A stretch of DNA of 64,000 nucleotides from Limnothrix sp. FACHB-406 (GTDB taxonomy: Bacteria > Cyanobacteriota > Cyanobacteriia > CACIAM-69d). Shown here one piece after another: positions 55,601 through 64,000 of the stretch. The DNA lies in the NCBI RefSeq assembly GCF_014698235.1, contig NZ_JACJSP010000009.1, positions 94,920-158,919 of the forward strand, in the 5' to 3' direction. Under the pieces are notes generated by a model. That model had not been told where the DNA came from. It searched no databases and was given only the letters and a program-made list of their open reading frames with translations. The position numbers and the translations under genes are program-made. The stretch's first letter is position 1; every line of letters starts with the position of its first letter.

Positions 55601-56377
55601 ATGACCGCTGCCACTCCCGCAAATCAATCTGCCCTCGGCATGGTCTCAACCCGCAGTTTTCCGGCAATTGTCGGCACTGCGGACATGATGCTGAAATCGT
55701 CGGGGGTGACCCTGGTGGGTTTCGAGAAAACCGGTAGCGGCCATTGCACCGCGATCGTGCGGGGCAACGTCGCCGATGTGCGAATTGCTGTGGAAGCTGG
55801 CGCAGAAACTGCCGGACAATTTGGGCAACTGGTGGGCAAAACCGTGATTCCGCGGCCGCTGCCCAACTTGGATGCGGTGTTGCCGATTCGGCCACCCAGT
55901 TGGGACGCTTTGGCGGAAATGCCCCGCAGCCCGTTTGCTAACCAAGCGGTGGGCTTATTAGAAACCGTCGGCTTTCCGGCCATGGTGGGAGCCGCCGATG
56001 CCATGCTCAAGGGAGCCGATGTGCGGTTGGCCGCCTACGAGACGATCGGGGACGGCCTTTGCACCGCCATCATTCGCGGCTCCGTGGCTGACGTGGGCAT
56101 GGCGATTCAAATTGGCATGGCTGAAGCAGAACGGATTGGCCAACTCCACGCGGTGATGGTGATTCCCCGCGCCTTGGAAGACTTGGAACGGGCCTTGCCC
56201 TTGGCGGAACATTGGCAAGCGACAGTGGAAACTCGTCGGGCGATCCCGATCGAGCTGCATCAAGTGGAGCGGCGGGTGATGCAACCGGTGGCCCTGCCGG
56301 AGCTGCAACGCTTAGAACCAGTGGAGCTGCCGATGCGTGAGCCTCAGCAGTTGGAACGCTTTGAGGAGCGCCTCTAG
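55601..56377 (+). CDS. ccmO: Tandem-BMC carboxysome shell protein CcmO
   Basis: 258 residues with two BMC domains (about 10-98 and 112-205): ALGMVSTRSFPAIVGTADMMLKSSGVTLVGFEKTGS and AVGLLETVGFPAMVGAADAMLKGADVRLAAYETIGD. Pore loops are TGSG and IGDG. A C-terminal extension of about 50 residues rich in Glu, Arg and Pro follows. CcmO forms pseudo-hexamers in the shell. The gene lies 132 bases after ccmN; the short gap includes a GAATTGCCCC direct repeat at about 55550-55569. Confidence 0.94.
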   Translation: MTAATPANQSALGMVSTRSFPAIVGTADMMLKSSGVTLVGFEKTGSGHCTAIVRGNVADVRIAVEAGAETAGQFGQLVGKTVIPRPLPNLDAVLPIRPPSWDALAEMPRSPFANQAVGLLETVGFPAMVGAADAMLKGADVRLAAYETIGDGLCTAIIRGSVADVGMAIQIGMAEAERIGQLHAVMVIPRALEDLERALPLAEHWQATVETRRAIPIELHQVERRVMQPVALPELQRLEPVELPMREPQQLERFEERL

Positions 56378-56524
56378 GACGCGCTTGGGTTTCGTGATGG
56401 TTGCCTGATTGAAGCCAATCTGCATCCGGCCAATCTGCATCCAGCCAAAACCTGCAAATTGAATAGCCAAGTTAATAGCCCCTGAGCATGATGATTGCGC
56501 CAGGGGCTGATTTTGCGGCTGATT

Positions 56525-57790
56525 TTAGCGACGGGCCGTTACCGTGCCCGTCAAGTTGGCCAGTAGGGTCTCCACCGCTGCATCATATTGGGGATCGACC
56601 CGATCGGGGGCGGATCGATCCCCAATCGGCAGCGGGGGTGGGCCATCAATGGGGCGATTCGGCTCAATGCCGGCTTGGTTGATATCCCGGTGGGATGGGG
56701 TTTCATATTTAGCGATGGTTACCGCCAATCCGGAGCCGTCGGCCAAATCAAACAGGGATTGAATTAACCCCTTGCCAAAGGTGCGTTCGCCCACCAATTG
56801 GGCCCGGCCGCTATCTTGCAACGCCCCGGCCAAAATCTCGCTGGCGCTGGCGGTTCCCCGATTCACCAACACCACCAACGGCGCATCGGTGAGGGCATTG
56901 CCGCTGGCCTCGAAGGAGTCGAACACCCCTTGGCGATTCACCGTATAAACGATCGGCCCGCTATCAATCCATTGTCGGGCGATCGCAATGCCCGCCTGTA
57001 GCAGTCCGCCGGGATTATTGCGCAGATCGAGCACAAACCCCTCAGCCCCTTGTCGCGACAGTTGCTTGATGGCGGTGGCCATTTCCGCCGCTGCGTTGCC
57101 ATTGAACTGGCTGAGGCGCAGGTAGCCAATATTGCGCCCCTGATCGCGCCGCAACTCCGCCACTACCGGATTAATCGCAATGCGATCGCGCACCAAGTCG
57201 TAGTCCTTAGGTTCCGGTTCCCCCGATCGCTGAATTTGCAATCGCACCTGACTGCCCGAGGGGCCGCGCATCCGCTCCGCCGCTTCATCCAAGCTCATGG
57301 CCTTGGTGGGGATGCCGTTAATGCTCAGAATTTGATCCTGGGGCAAAATTCCCGCGCGATCGGCCGGTGAACCCGCCAAGGGAGCCACCACCGTCAAAGC
57401 GCCCGTTTCGGGATCGAGCGCGATTTGTAACCCCACCCCGGTCAGTTCCCCGGAGGTGTTGGTTTGCAAACTGCGATATTGCTCCGGCGACAGGAATCGG
57501 GTGAAGGGATCCCCCAAGACCGCCAGCATTTCTTGAATCGCTCCATAGGTTTCCGTTCGATCGCGCAAGGGCTTTTTCAGCGCCTTTTCACGAATCCACC
57601 ACCAGTTTTGATGATTAAACGTGTCGTCTATATAAGCGCGGTTAACAATTCGCCATGCTTCACTCAGCAGCTTTTGCTCCTGGGTCATGGCCCAAGCGCG
57701 ATCGGTGGGCCCACCCAGCCACAGCAGCAGCACCCATAACCCTAGGAGGAGTCCAACCCTAAATGGTTTTTGAATCAGATTCTTAAGCAT
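56525..57790 (-). CDS. Carboxyl-terminal processing protease (CtpA/CtpB type)
   Basis: A 421-residue S41 protease with a signal-anchor (about 9-27, GLLLGLWVLLLWLGG), a PDZ domain about 100-195 (LTGVGLQIALDPETG, ILPQDQILSINGIPT), and the protease core with S315 in RGTASASEILAGAL and K340 in GERTFGKG, the Ser-Lys catalytic pair spaced 25 residues as in D1 processing proteases. Cyanobacterial CtpA cleaves the D1 precursor of photosystem II in the lumen; CtpB and CtpC are relatives, and the sequence does not fix which one this is. ATG 57790 is chosen over 57826. It is divergent from petB. Confidence 0.92.
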   Translation of the reverse strand: MLKNLIQKPFRVGLLLGLWVLLLWLGGPTDRAWAMTQEQKLLSEAWRIVNRAYIDDTFNHQNWWWIREKALKKPLRDRTETYGAIQEMLAVLGDPFTRFLSPEQYRSLQTNTSGELTGVGLQIALDPETGALTVVAPLAGSPADRAGILPQDQILSINGIPTKAMSLDEAAERMRGPSGSQVRLQIQRSGEPEPKDYDLVRDRIAINPVVAELRRDQGRNIGYLRLSQFNGNAAAEMATAIKQLSRQGAEGFVLDLRNNPGGLLQAGIAIARQWIDSGPIVYTVNRQGVFDSFEASGNALTDAPLVVLVNRGTASASEILAGALQDSGRAQLVGERTFGKGLIQSLFDLADGSGLAVTIAKYETPSHRDINQAGIEPNRPIDGPPPLPIGDRSAPDRVDPQYDAAVETLLANLTGTVTARR

Positions 57791-58114
57791 GAAACCGATC
57801 CTAACTGCTGAAAGGGGCTTCCTCAAACCCTACCCAAAATTGTTTAACTTGCGCGGTCGAGTGACAACCCGTCCCGGCGCGATCGCCCCCTGAGCCATCC
57901 CCTTCCTGAGAATGGCTTACGGACTCCCCGGATGGGTCAGCGCCATAGCCAGGCACTCCCGAAGGCAAAGTAAATCCCCCCCTCCGCGCGATCGCACCAC
58001 TGATCGGGTCTCCGTATCAGGTTGGGAGGATTTCCAGTGTGTTAAATTTTTTAAAAAGCGCCATGCATTTTTAAGTTTCAGCCTCATCCGTTTCCAGCAA
58101 GGGACTCCGCAGCT
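57791..58114. promoter_or_regulatory. 324-base ctpA/petB divergent region
   Basis: Spacer between oppositely directed photosynthesis-related genes. A T/A-rich stretch at 58040-58070 could hold the petB promoter. AAGGGA is found about 14 bases before the petB ATG. No repeats or terminators are noticed. Confidence 0.45.
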
Positions 58115-58762
58115 ATGTCGAAACTGTACGAATGGTTCGACGAGCGTTTGGAAATCCAAGCACTCGCCGACGACGTGACGGACAAGTACGTTCCGCCCCA
58201 CGTCAACATCTTCTACTGCCTGGGCGGTGTCACGCTGGTCTGTTTCCTGATCCAGTTTGCCACCGGCTTTGCCATGACCTTCTACTACAAGCCCACCGTG
58301 GCAGAAGCGTTCTCGTCGGTGCAATACCTCATGACCGACGTGAGCTTTGGCTGGCTGATCCGCTCCATCCACCGCTGGTCTGCCAGCATGATGGTGCTGA
58401 TGATGATCCTGCACGTCTTCCGCGTGTACCTGACCGGTGGTTTCAAAAAGCCCCGCGAACTGACCTGGGTAACGGGTGTGGTGTTGGCCGTGTTGACCGT
58501 TTCCTTCGGTGTGACCGGCTACTCGCTGCCCTGGGACCAAGTGGGCTACTGGGCTGTGAAGATCGTGTCCGGCGTGCCTGAGGCGATCCCGGTCGTCGGT
58601 TCGACCATTGTTGAACTGCTGCGCGGTGGCGAAAGCGTTGGCCAAGGCACCCTCACTCGCTACTACAGCCTGCACACCTTCGTCCTGCCCTGGATGATCG
58701 CCGTGTTCATGCTGATGCACTTCCTGATGATCCGCAAGCAAGGGATCTCGGGCCCCCTCTAA
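58115..58762 (+). CDS. petB: Cytochrome b6
   Basis: 215 residues, the standard cytochrome b6 length. Heme b ligands H86, H100, H187 and H202 and the Cys35 that binds heme c-n covalently are all present. Four membrane helices. Part of the cytochrome b6f complex in thylakoids. GC content here is like its neighbours and the gene is very conserved. petD follows 215 bases later on the same strand with a weak hairpin in between. Confidence 0.97.
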   Translation: MSKLYEWFDERLEIQALADDVTDKYVPPHVNIFYCLGGVTLVCFLIQFATGFAMTFYYKPTVAEAFSSVQYLMTDVSFGWLIRSIHRWSASMMVLMMILHVFRVYLTGGFKKPRELTWVTGVVLAVLTVSFGVTGYSLPWDQVGYWAVKIVSGVPEAIPVVGSTIVELLRGGESVGQGTLTRYYSLHTFVLPWMIAVFMLMHFLMIRKQGISGPL

Positions 58763-58833
58763 AGATGCGCTACCGGGTGTGGCTGGCTTGGTGCTCATTC
58801 GCCGGTTGTTGAATTGTGTATCGCCGTCTTGAA

Positions 58834-58888
58834 CTCCCTCGGGAGCTTTTTTAGGATTGGTCTTCAGGATTGGTCTTAAGGATCGTTC
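58834..58888 (+). terminator. Weak attenuator-like hairpin and 13-base repeat between petB and petD
   Basis: CTCC-CTCG-GGAG (58834-58845) is followed at once by CTTTTTT, a short terminator-like structure. AGGATTGGTCTTC, AGGATTGGTCTTA and the shortened AGGATCGTTC then form a 13-base-type tandem repeat at 58853-58888. The structure may reduce petD transcription relative to petB or simply be weak. Confidence 0.5.
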
Positions 58889-58977
58889 AGGATCGGACTA
58901 AAGAACACAGGGAGCAACCGGCTCCACCCTTGTCCCACCTGCCGTTTTAAATTCCCTTCACGGAGAAGCGTTTAGCG

Positions 58978-59460
58978 ATGTCCATCCTCAAAAAGCCGGA
59001 TCTGAGCGATCCGAACTTGCGCCTGAAGCTGGCCAAGGGCATGGGTCACAACTACTACGGTGAACCCGCTTGGCCGAACGATTTGCTCTATGTGTTCCCG
59101 GTGGTGATCCTGGGAACCTTCGCCCTGATGGTGGGTCTGGCTGTGCTGGATCCGGCGATCGTGGGTGAACCGGCGGATCCGTTTGCCACGCCGCTGGAAA
59201 TTCTGCCGGAGTGGTACCTGTATCCGGTGTTCCAAATCCTGCGGATTCTGCCGAACAAGCTGTTGGGTATCGCCTGCATGGGCGGCATTCCTCTGGGCTT
59301 GATGCTGGTTCCGTTCATTGAGAACGTGAACAAGTTCCAAAACCCCTTCCGTCGTCCGGTGGCCATGGCTTCGTTCCTGTTTGGAACTGCCTTTGCCATC
59401 TGGTTGGGTATCGGCGCAATCATGCCGATCGACAAGTCCCTGACCTTGGGCCTGTTCTAA
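58978..59460 (+). CDS. petD: Cytochrome b6f complex subunit IV
   Basis: 160 residues, three membrane helices. [41 protein letters not shown] and the PEWY motif ([15 protein letters not shown]), part of the plastoquinol-oxidising Qo site, are visible. It completes the b-type core with petB upstream. GGAG stands about 13 bases before the ATG (GGAGAAGCGTTTAGCG). A perfect 15-bp terminator follows 70 bases after the stop. Confidence 0.97.
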   Translation: MSILKKPDLSDPNLRLKLAKGMGHNYYGEPAWPNDLLYVFPVVILGTFALMVGLAVLDPAIVGEPADPFATPLEILPEWYLYPVFQILRILPNKLLGIACMGGIPLGLMLVPFIENVNKFQNPFRRPVAMASFLFGTAFAIWLGIGAIMPIDKSLTLGLF

Positions 59461-59531
59461 GGCAGCGGGTTTGCTGGACAACTGCTGAAACTGATTGCGG
59501 CGATTAGTTGCTATCAGTTGCCATTGATATC

Positions 59532-59567
59532 AAACGGGGCGATCGATTCAGTTCGATCGCCCCGTTT
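59532..59567 (+). terminator. Intrinsic terminator of petD
   Basis: AAACGGGGCGATCGA (59532-59546), loop TTCAGT, TCGATCGCCCCGTTT (59553-59567) is a 15-bp perfect stem ending in a T-run (GTTTTG). It contains the HIP1-like CGATCG in both arms. Confidence 0.9.
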
Positions 59568-59614
59568 TGATTGGGTTCTTGATTGGATTCTTGATTGAAT
59601 TTTTGCTTGGTTTG
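59567..59614. repeat. 12-base tandem repeat, four units
   Basis: TTGATTGGGTTC, TTGATTGGATTC, TTGATTGAATTT, TTGCTTGGTTTG, starting right at the petD terminator. The rest of the 59461-59912 spacer has no gene; TTTATAAAA at about 59875-59883 could be the sbpA promoter's -10 side. Confidence 0.88.
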
Positions 59615-59912
59615 AGCTTTCTGTTTAGTTTCATCTTTCTATTGCTGGCTTAAGCTCAAGTGCCGAATTGCCTATTTTGGTTGTTGTATTCCGTTTTTGT
59701 ATTCTAAAGATCTTGTCTTGAGCTTAGCAAACTGATAGGCGGCTTTTGTTTTGCGGAGCTAATTGAGAATTCCCTGATTTTTAGACCGTTTTTGAGCAAA
59801 TTCGATTGACTTTCCCTGGGGGCATGAGTATCATCTTGCTCAATAAATCCTAAAAGCCGATCGGAATACCGGGGTTTATAAAAAACAGCCTGCCCCCCTT
59901 CAGCCAAGCACC

Positions 59913-61067
59913 ATGCGATTGTCTCTCCTCCAATCCCTGCAAGCTCTCCGCTCACAGCTCGACCCCCTGAACTCAAAGGCCCAGCGCCTTGGCCGCCGCA
60001 CAGCCCTGCGATCGATCGCCCTGGCCGTGGCCAGCGGACTCAGTGTTTTGGCACTGTCGCCCACCAGCACCAATGCGGCGAGCGCACGCCTAGGCAATCC
60101 GTCTCCCCAAAATCAGCCGTTACAAATTAGCCAGAACAAGCCTGTAGAAATTACCTTGGTGACCTATGCCGTTACCAGAGCTGCCTACGACAAAATCATT
60201 CCGTTGTTCGTGGAGAAATGGAAACGCGAACAGGGACAAGATGTTGTTGTTAACGCCAGCTATGGTGGCTCCGGATCCCAAACGCGCGCGGTTTTGGATG
60301 GTCTAGAAGCGGACGTGGTGGCGTTGGCCTTGGCCGCAGACACCAAGCGCCTCGAAAAGGGTGGATTAATTAACCCCGGTTGGGAAAGTGAAGCGCCCAA
60401 TAATGCGATCGTGACGCGATCGGTGATTGCGTTCGTCACCCGTCAGGGCAATCCCAAGGCTGTGCGAAATTGGCCAGACTTGCTGAAGCCTGAAGTCAGT
60501 ATCATTACCGCCAATCCCAAAACTTCCGGGGTGGCTCGTTGGAATTTCCTGGGTCTTTGGGGTTCAGTTACCCATACCGGTGGTAGCGAAGAGCAAGCCT
60601 TGGACTACGTGCGGCAGGTTTATCGCAAGGTGCCGGTGCTGCCCAAGGATGCCCGTGAGTCATCGGATGTGTTTTTCCGAGCCAACCAAGGCGATGTGTT
60701 GCTGAACTATGAAAACGAAGTGATTTTGGCCGGGCTGCAAGGTCAACAATCCCTGTTTTATGTGGTTCCGCAAACCAACATTTCGATCGAGGGGCCCGTT
60801 GCCGTCGTTGACAAAATTGTTGACCGTCGTGGCACTCGGGCGGTGTCGGAAGCTTTCGTGAAATTCCTATTCACGCCAGAAGCCCAACGCGAATTTGCCA
60901 AATTTGGCTTCCGTCCTGTGGAGCCTAGTGTTGTCCGTGAGTTTGAAAACAAATTCCCCAAGGTGAACAAACTCTACACGGTCAATGACTTTGGTGGATG
61001 GGATGCCGTCAACAAAAAGTTCTTTGATGAGGGTGCAGTCTTCGACCAAATCTATACCAACCGCTAG
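59913..61067 (+). CDS. sbpA: Sulfate ABC transporter substrate-binding protein
   Basis: 384 residues with a long N-terminal signal (hydrophobic core about 36-54, preceded by a GRRTALRS basic stretch that could be Tat-like). Core: EITLVTYAVTRAAYDKIIPLFVEKW, NASYGGSGSQTRAVLDGLEADVVALALA (sulfate contacts), NPKTSGVARWNFLGLWG and a C-terminal FGGWDAVNKKFFDEGAVFDQIY. It delivers sulfate (or thiosulfate) to the CysTWA permease, not present here. Upstream is a long AT-rich spacer; cysK, another sulfur-assimilation gene, lies 54 kb away in the same window. Confidence 0.93.
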   Translation: MRLSLLQSLQALRSQLDPLNSKAQRLGRRTALRSIALAVASGLSVLALSPTSTNAASARLGNPSPQNQPLQISQNKPVEITLVTYAVTRAAYDKIIPLFVEKWKREQGQDVVVNASYGGSGSQTRAVLDGLEADVVALALAADTKRLEKGGLINPGWESEAPNNAIVTRSVIAFVTRQGNPKAVRNWPDLLKPEVSIITANPKTSGVARWNFLGLWGSVTHTGGSEEQALDYVRQVYRKVPVLPKDARESSDVFFRANQGDVLLNYENEVILAGLQGQQSLFYVVPQTNISIEGPVAVVDKIVDRRGTRAVSEAFVKFLFTPEAQREFAKFGFRPVEPSVVREFENKFPKVNKLYTVNDFGGWDAVNKKFFDEGAVFDQIYTNR

Positions 61068-61139
61068 TGAAAGATGCTTTTGAGCAACATCAAAAGTAAT
61101 TAACTTTCTGGAGTGGCTTGACTAGTTTGTTGAAGAATG

Positions 61140-61233
61140 TCGAGGTTAACTCAAAGGCAGTTTTTGCAAGTTCACGAAAATGAGTGAATTTGCGAAGGCA
61201 GCCTTTCCTTGTAAGCAAAGACGTTAACCTCGA
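61140..61233 (+). ncRNA. Candidate 94-base structured RNA element
   Basis: Outer stem of 11 pairs: TCGAGGTTAAC (61140-61150) with GTTAACCTCGA (61223-61233). Second stem AAAGGC (61153-61158) with GCCTTT (61201-61206). Inner stem of 13 pairs: TTTGCAAGTTCAC (61163-61175) with GTGAATTTGCGAA (61184-61196) around the loop GAAAATGA. The two G-U pairs of the inner stem exist only on the plus strand, favouring a plus-strand RNA. It lies between sbpA and the TonB-like gene, with no T-run after it, so it is not a plain terminator. Confidence 0.6.
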
Positions 61234-61337
61234 ATGACTTCTCTGATGATGTTGTGTGGTTTTGTTTGCCTTCATTGCTTGCCTCTAGTGAATTATCTCG
61301 TCAATTGACGTGACGCTTCCTTCCTCGCTCCCTAATC

Positions 61338-62519
61338 GTGGCTTTACCTAAACTGTTTCCTTCATTACCGAATTTGGACTCTCTGGCTTTTGAACGAAAG
61401 ACCGGAGAGTTTCAGCCCTCGATCGAGGTCGATTTGGCGGCGAATCCTGATGACGATTCCCCCGAGGCGATCGCTTGGTTGCATGTTTTAGAAAGTCCGG
61501 TTCCGCAATCGAAGGGTTTGTTTTGGGGCACGATGGCGTTGGCATTGGGTCTGCATCTTGTGCTCGGCTTCATTTCCACTGGAGATGAGGCAAAAGCACC
61601 GCCCACCAATCCTCAAGAGAAAAAGGTGCGCATCGTGCAGTTGCCCATGCCGGGCCAGCCGATCGCAAAGGCAGCCCCCCTGACACCGGCACGACCCACA
61701 CCGCCCGCGCGATCGCCCATTCAACGACCGGCCATTAGCCGCCCTATTTCACGTCCAGCCCAGCGACCGATCGTGCAGCGGCCTCGCCAAACCCCGCCAC
61801 CCGCGACGACCCCGCCTGCCACCACTGCACCCGCGACCACTGCACCCGCGACCACCGCCCCACCCGCCACCGGAGCCAACCCCTGGCAAGACTTTCCACA
61901 ATATCCAGGGGCAAAACCAGGCTGCTTTAATTTGCAGTCTTGCCTCAGTACGGGCAAATCCTTGGCGGAAGTGTCGCAATTTTTCCAAAAGGAATTGGCG
62001 GCTCGCAAGTATTCAGTTCAACCGGCTAATGGCAGTGCCAACGGCGGGATTGTTTTGCAGGTTTCCCGTGATGGGTTAACGCAATTTTTGAGCATTTTGA
62101 ATGCGGAGGAATTGGGGGCAATTTATGTTTTGTCAGAGCAGCCTGTTGGCTTGGGAGATTTGACCAAGGCGATCGAAGTGCCAAACGAAATCTACAGCGT
62201 GCTGAGTGGTTTGGCGGCAGAGGATGCAACCGCCGCTCAGTTTGCTCAACCCAATGATTTCTTCCCGGCTGGCACGGTTCGATCGGAAATTGCTGCCATG
62301 AAGTTTGTGGCTGGCGAAGATCCCACGACGTTCTTTGATGCCTATTTCCGCACCAACCTGGTCAACAACGGCTTTGATCCCCAAGAAACCAATCAGCAAT
62401 ATGGCGGCGGTTTTGTTTATCGCGTGAAAAAAGCCAGCTTGGTGCTTTACCTCAACCTAGTGCCCACGGCTGACAACAGCGGCACGATCGTGGTTGTTTG
62501 GCGGGTTGCACCTCAATGA
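61338..62519 (+). CDS. TonB-like protein next to exbB/exbD
   Basis: A 393-residue protein: cytoplasmic N terminus of about 55 residues, one membrane helix about 57-76 with a His in LGLHLVLGF, a Pro/Arg/Thr-rich spacer about 90-180 (including three in-frame 15-base repeats ATTAP at 61818-61862), and a C-terminal domain of about 210 residues with a CFNLQSCLS motif and repeated SxxDGLTQFLSIL-like segments. It has the same plan as the protein at 28150 and is followed by exbB and exbD, so it should be the TonB partner of that motor for outer-membrane transport. The C-terminal domain is not the canonical TonB one. It starts GTG 61338. Confidence 0.8.
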   Translation: MALPKLFPSLPNLDSLAFERKTGEFQPSIEVDLAANPDDDSPEAIAWLHVLESPVPQSKGLFWGTMALALGLHLVLGFISTGDEAKAPPTNPQEKKVRIVQLPMPGQPIAKAAPLTPARPTPPARSPIQRPAISRPISRPAQRPIVQRPRQTPPPATTPPATTAPATTAPATTAPPATGANPWQDFPQYPGAKPGCFNLQSCLSTGKSLAEVSQFFQKELAARKYSVQPANGSANGGIVLQVSRDGLTQFLSILNAEELGAIYVLSEQPVGLGDLTKAIEVPNEIYSVLSGLAAEDATAAQFAQPNDFFPAGTVRSEIAAMKFVAGEDPTTFFDAYFRTNLVNNGFDPQETNQQYGGGFVYRVKKASLVLYLNLVPTADNSGTIVVVWRVAPQ

Positions 62520-62662
62520 GACATTAACCCAGCCGCACAAAACCAGAATTGACTTGGGCGATCGCCTGTTTAATTTCCAATGATCAACTTCCACAAAATA
62601 TGGATTCATTGATCGCCCGATCGTAGCCATTGTTCAGGAACCCAAATAGGAGCTAGGAATCG

Positions 62663-63391
62663 ATGTCGAATTTGTTTCAGTTGATTGCTGTTGGTGGGCC
62701 GGTGATGATCCCCATTGTCGGGATGTCGATCGCCACGGTTGGTTGCGGACTAGAGCGATCGTGGTTTTGGTATCAACTCCTGAGCCGTGAAGATCGTATT
62801 GTGCGGGAAGTTTTAGAAGCCGCCCACTACGATTTGGCAGATGCAGCAGCGATCGCCCGCCAAGCCAAGGAATTGCCGATCGGGCGGTTTTTATTAGCCC
62901 CTTTGCGGCTCCAAGATCCCACCCCAGAAACCTTTCGCCTCGCCCTGGAAACAGCAGCCGATCGCGAGTTTATTGAAATGCATCGTGGGGACAAACTCCT
63001 CGAAAGTGTTGTGGGCATTGCCCCGCTCCTGGGTCTGTTGGGAACAGTGACTGGCTTGATTGCCACCTTTGCCAACCTCAACATTGGCGGCTCCGGAGGT
63101 GGAGAAGAAGCTAGTAAAGCAGCAGCCGGGATTGGGGAAGCCCTCACCACAACGGCTGGAGGAATGATCGCGGCGATTTTAGCCTTAAGTATCCTCAGAA
63201 TTTTAGTAACTTTCCAAACTAAGCAAATGCAGTACTTTTCCCAGGTAGGCGCTGCCCTCGAACTGATTTATCGGCAGGTTTGGTATGAAGCCAACCGAGA
63301 TGATTCAAACACGAATGCGTTAGAAGCAGAATCTGACTCAAACTTGAATGGCATCAATCTAAGATCTGAAAAAACTGCAACAACTAACTAA
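62663..63391 (+). CDS. exbB: ExbB/TolQ-type proton channel protein
   Basis: 242 residues with three membrane helices (about 8-30, 112-140 and 158-180). LIAVGGPVMIPIVGMSI, VGIAPLLGLLGTVTGLIATFANL and GIGEALTTTAGGMIAAILAL are the ExbB/MotA-type proton-channel segments. It energises a TonB-like protein with ExbD. TTG/ATG choice is clear (ATG 62663, AGGAGCTAGGA upstream). exbD follows 73 bases later. Confidence 0.93.
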   Translation: MSNLFQLIAVGGPVMIPIVGMSIATVGCGLERSWFWYQLLSREDRIVREVLEAAHYDLADAAAIARQAKELPIGRFLLAPLRLQDPTPETFRLALETAADREFIEMHRGDKLLESVVGIAPLLGLLGTVTGLIATFANLNIGGSGGGEEASKAAAGIGEALTTTAGGMIAAILALSILRILVTFQTKQMQYFSQVGAALELIYRQVWYEANRDDSNTNALEAESDSNLNGINLRSEKTATTN

Positions 63392-63464
63392 CTTATGCCA
63401 AGTCAAGTCATGAATAAAGCTTGATTGATGCAGCGCAGAAAACAGTTTTCTAGGAGCACAGGAT

Positions 63465-63890
63465 ATGTATTCCCGCAATCGTCGTAATCAGCCTTCTTCG
63501 CAGATTCCCGAGGTTAACTTGGTGCCTATGATGGATGTGATCATGACTATTTTGACCTTTTTTATCATTGTCTCCATGACCTTGACGGGGAATAATAGCG
63601 CCCTAAAAATTAACCTGCCCAAGGCAGATGCGCCCCCAGCTAGCAAAGAAAAAACGCCTGATCCTTTGATGGTGAGCCTGTCGAATACTGGGCAAATTTC
63701 GGTGGGTAGCCAACTGGTTTCCGAAGCAGATTTGATCTCGCAGGTGCAAACCTATTTGGGCAAAAGTCCCGAAGGTGCTGTTTTATTAAAAGCCGATAAC
63801 AAAGTTGCCTATGAGCAACTCGCCAAACTCTTGGGTAAGTTGCAGAAAGCCGGGGGCGATCGGGTGTCGTTGGCGATCGAGTCACCCTAG
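63465..63890 (+). CDS. exbD: ExbD/TolR-type membrane protein
   Basis: 141 residues: one membrane helix (about 22-42) with the essential Asp24 (PMMDVIMTILTFFIIVS) for proton passage, then a periplasmic domain with SKEKTPDPLMVSLSNTGQI and KSPEGAVLLKADNKVAYEQLAKLL. This is the ExbD family layout. AGGAGCACAGG precedes the ATG. It completes TonB-ExbB-ExbD with the two upstream genes. Confidence 0.93.
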   Translation: MYSRNRRNQPSSQIPEVNLVPMMDVIMTILTFFIIVSMTLTGNNSALKINLPKADAPPASKEKTPDPLMVSLSNTGQISVGSQLVSEADLISQVQTYLGKSPEGAVLLKADNKVAYEQLAKLLGKLQKAGGDRVSLAIESP

Positions 63891-63929
63891 ATAGTCATGC
63901 AGAAGTGTTGAATGACAGATTCAGGTTAT

Positions 63930-63962
63930 AAAAAAGGGGTAAGAAGATGTAATTCTTACCCC
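63930..63962 (-). terminator. Intrinsic terminator pointing left at the window edge
   Basis: GGGGTAAGAA (63936-63945), loop, TTCTTACCCC (63953-63962): a 10-bp perfect stem. On the minus strand it is followed by six T, so it would end a minus-strand gene that lies beyond the right edge and converges with exbD. On the plus strand the tail is AAAC, so it is not an obvious exbD terminator. Confidence 0.75.
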
Positions 63963-64000
63963 AAACAATCAAAAAGTAGTACACCAATGTTACGCTCATT

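Noticed and set aside
61090..61275. 61-codon minus frame over the structured element
   Set aside because: It runs through the inverted repeats at 61140-61233; the base pairing explains the sequence better than a protein.

Overview
The window is a chromosomal piece of a photosynthetic beta-cyanobacterium. This is seen from a cytochrome b6f petB-petD pair, a beta-carboxysome cluster (ccmK-L-M-N-O), an NDH-1 CO2-uptake operon (ndhF-ndhD-CO2 hydration protein), a Tic20-like protein, a CtpA-type protease, and very frequent CGATCG/GCGATCGC (HIP1-like) octamers even inside genes. The DNA is fairly GC-rich in genes, while the spacers are AT-richer and full of short repeats. I cannot assign a genus from sequence alone.

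Layout. 1-2.6 kb: end of a UbiD-type decarboxylase, a VOC protein, and two head-to-tail MNT/HEPN toxin-antitoxin modules. 2.8-4.2 kb: an ArsB/NhaD-type ion transporter. 4.9-9.8 kb: cysK, pyrE, fabG and recJ with REP-like palindromes between or inside them. 9.8-15.9 kb: two membrane signalling enzymes, a CHASE-PAS-PAS-GGDEF-EAL protein and a CHASE2 adenylate cyclase. 16.4-25.9 kb: isoaspartyl peptidase, a Uma2 protein, then a long minus-strand run of housekeeping genes (mnmE, DUF1499, rpsF, tic20-like, tgt, lptF/G, lptB, lptA-like). 26.6-37.5 kb: small proteins, a pentapeptide-repeat lipoprotein overlapping a TonB-like protein, FutA-type iron-binding protein with a candidate Fur box, an EF-G paralogue, a TAXI-type lipoprotein and two unrecognised proteins. 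38-45 kb: glcE-glcF, two more Uma2 genes and a large membrane protein.

45-56.4 kb is the carbon-concentrating region. ndhF4-ndhD4-cupB-like genes (with a DUF4346 gene downstream) run leftwards and ccmK2-L-M-N-O runs rightwards from a shared 936-base spacer, so CO2 conversion to bicarbonate and the carboxysome shell/core are encoded back to back. CcmM keeps its three zinc histidines but has Arg in place of the catalytic Glu of gamma-carbonic anhydrases. CcmN has an unusually long, repeat-expanded linker. 56.5-64 kb: ctpA-type protease, petB, petD, sbpA (sulfate), and a TonB-like/ExbB/ExbD energy-transduction set at the right edge.

The most striking general feature is that nearly every long spacer carries its own short degenerate tandem repeat (9, 10, 11, 12, 13, 14, 15, 16 or 20 bases), each with a different unit. 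In-frame 15-base versions also occur in three coding sequences. A strongly paired 94-base element lies between sbpA and the TonB-like gene. I found no rRNA, tRNA, insertion sequence, prophage or CRISPR array by eye.
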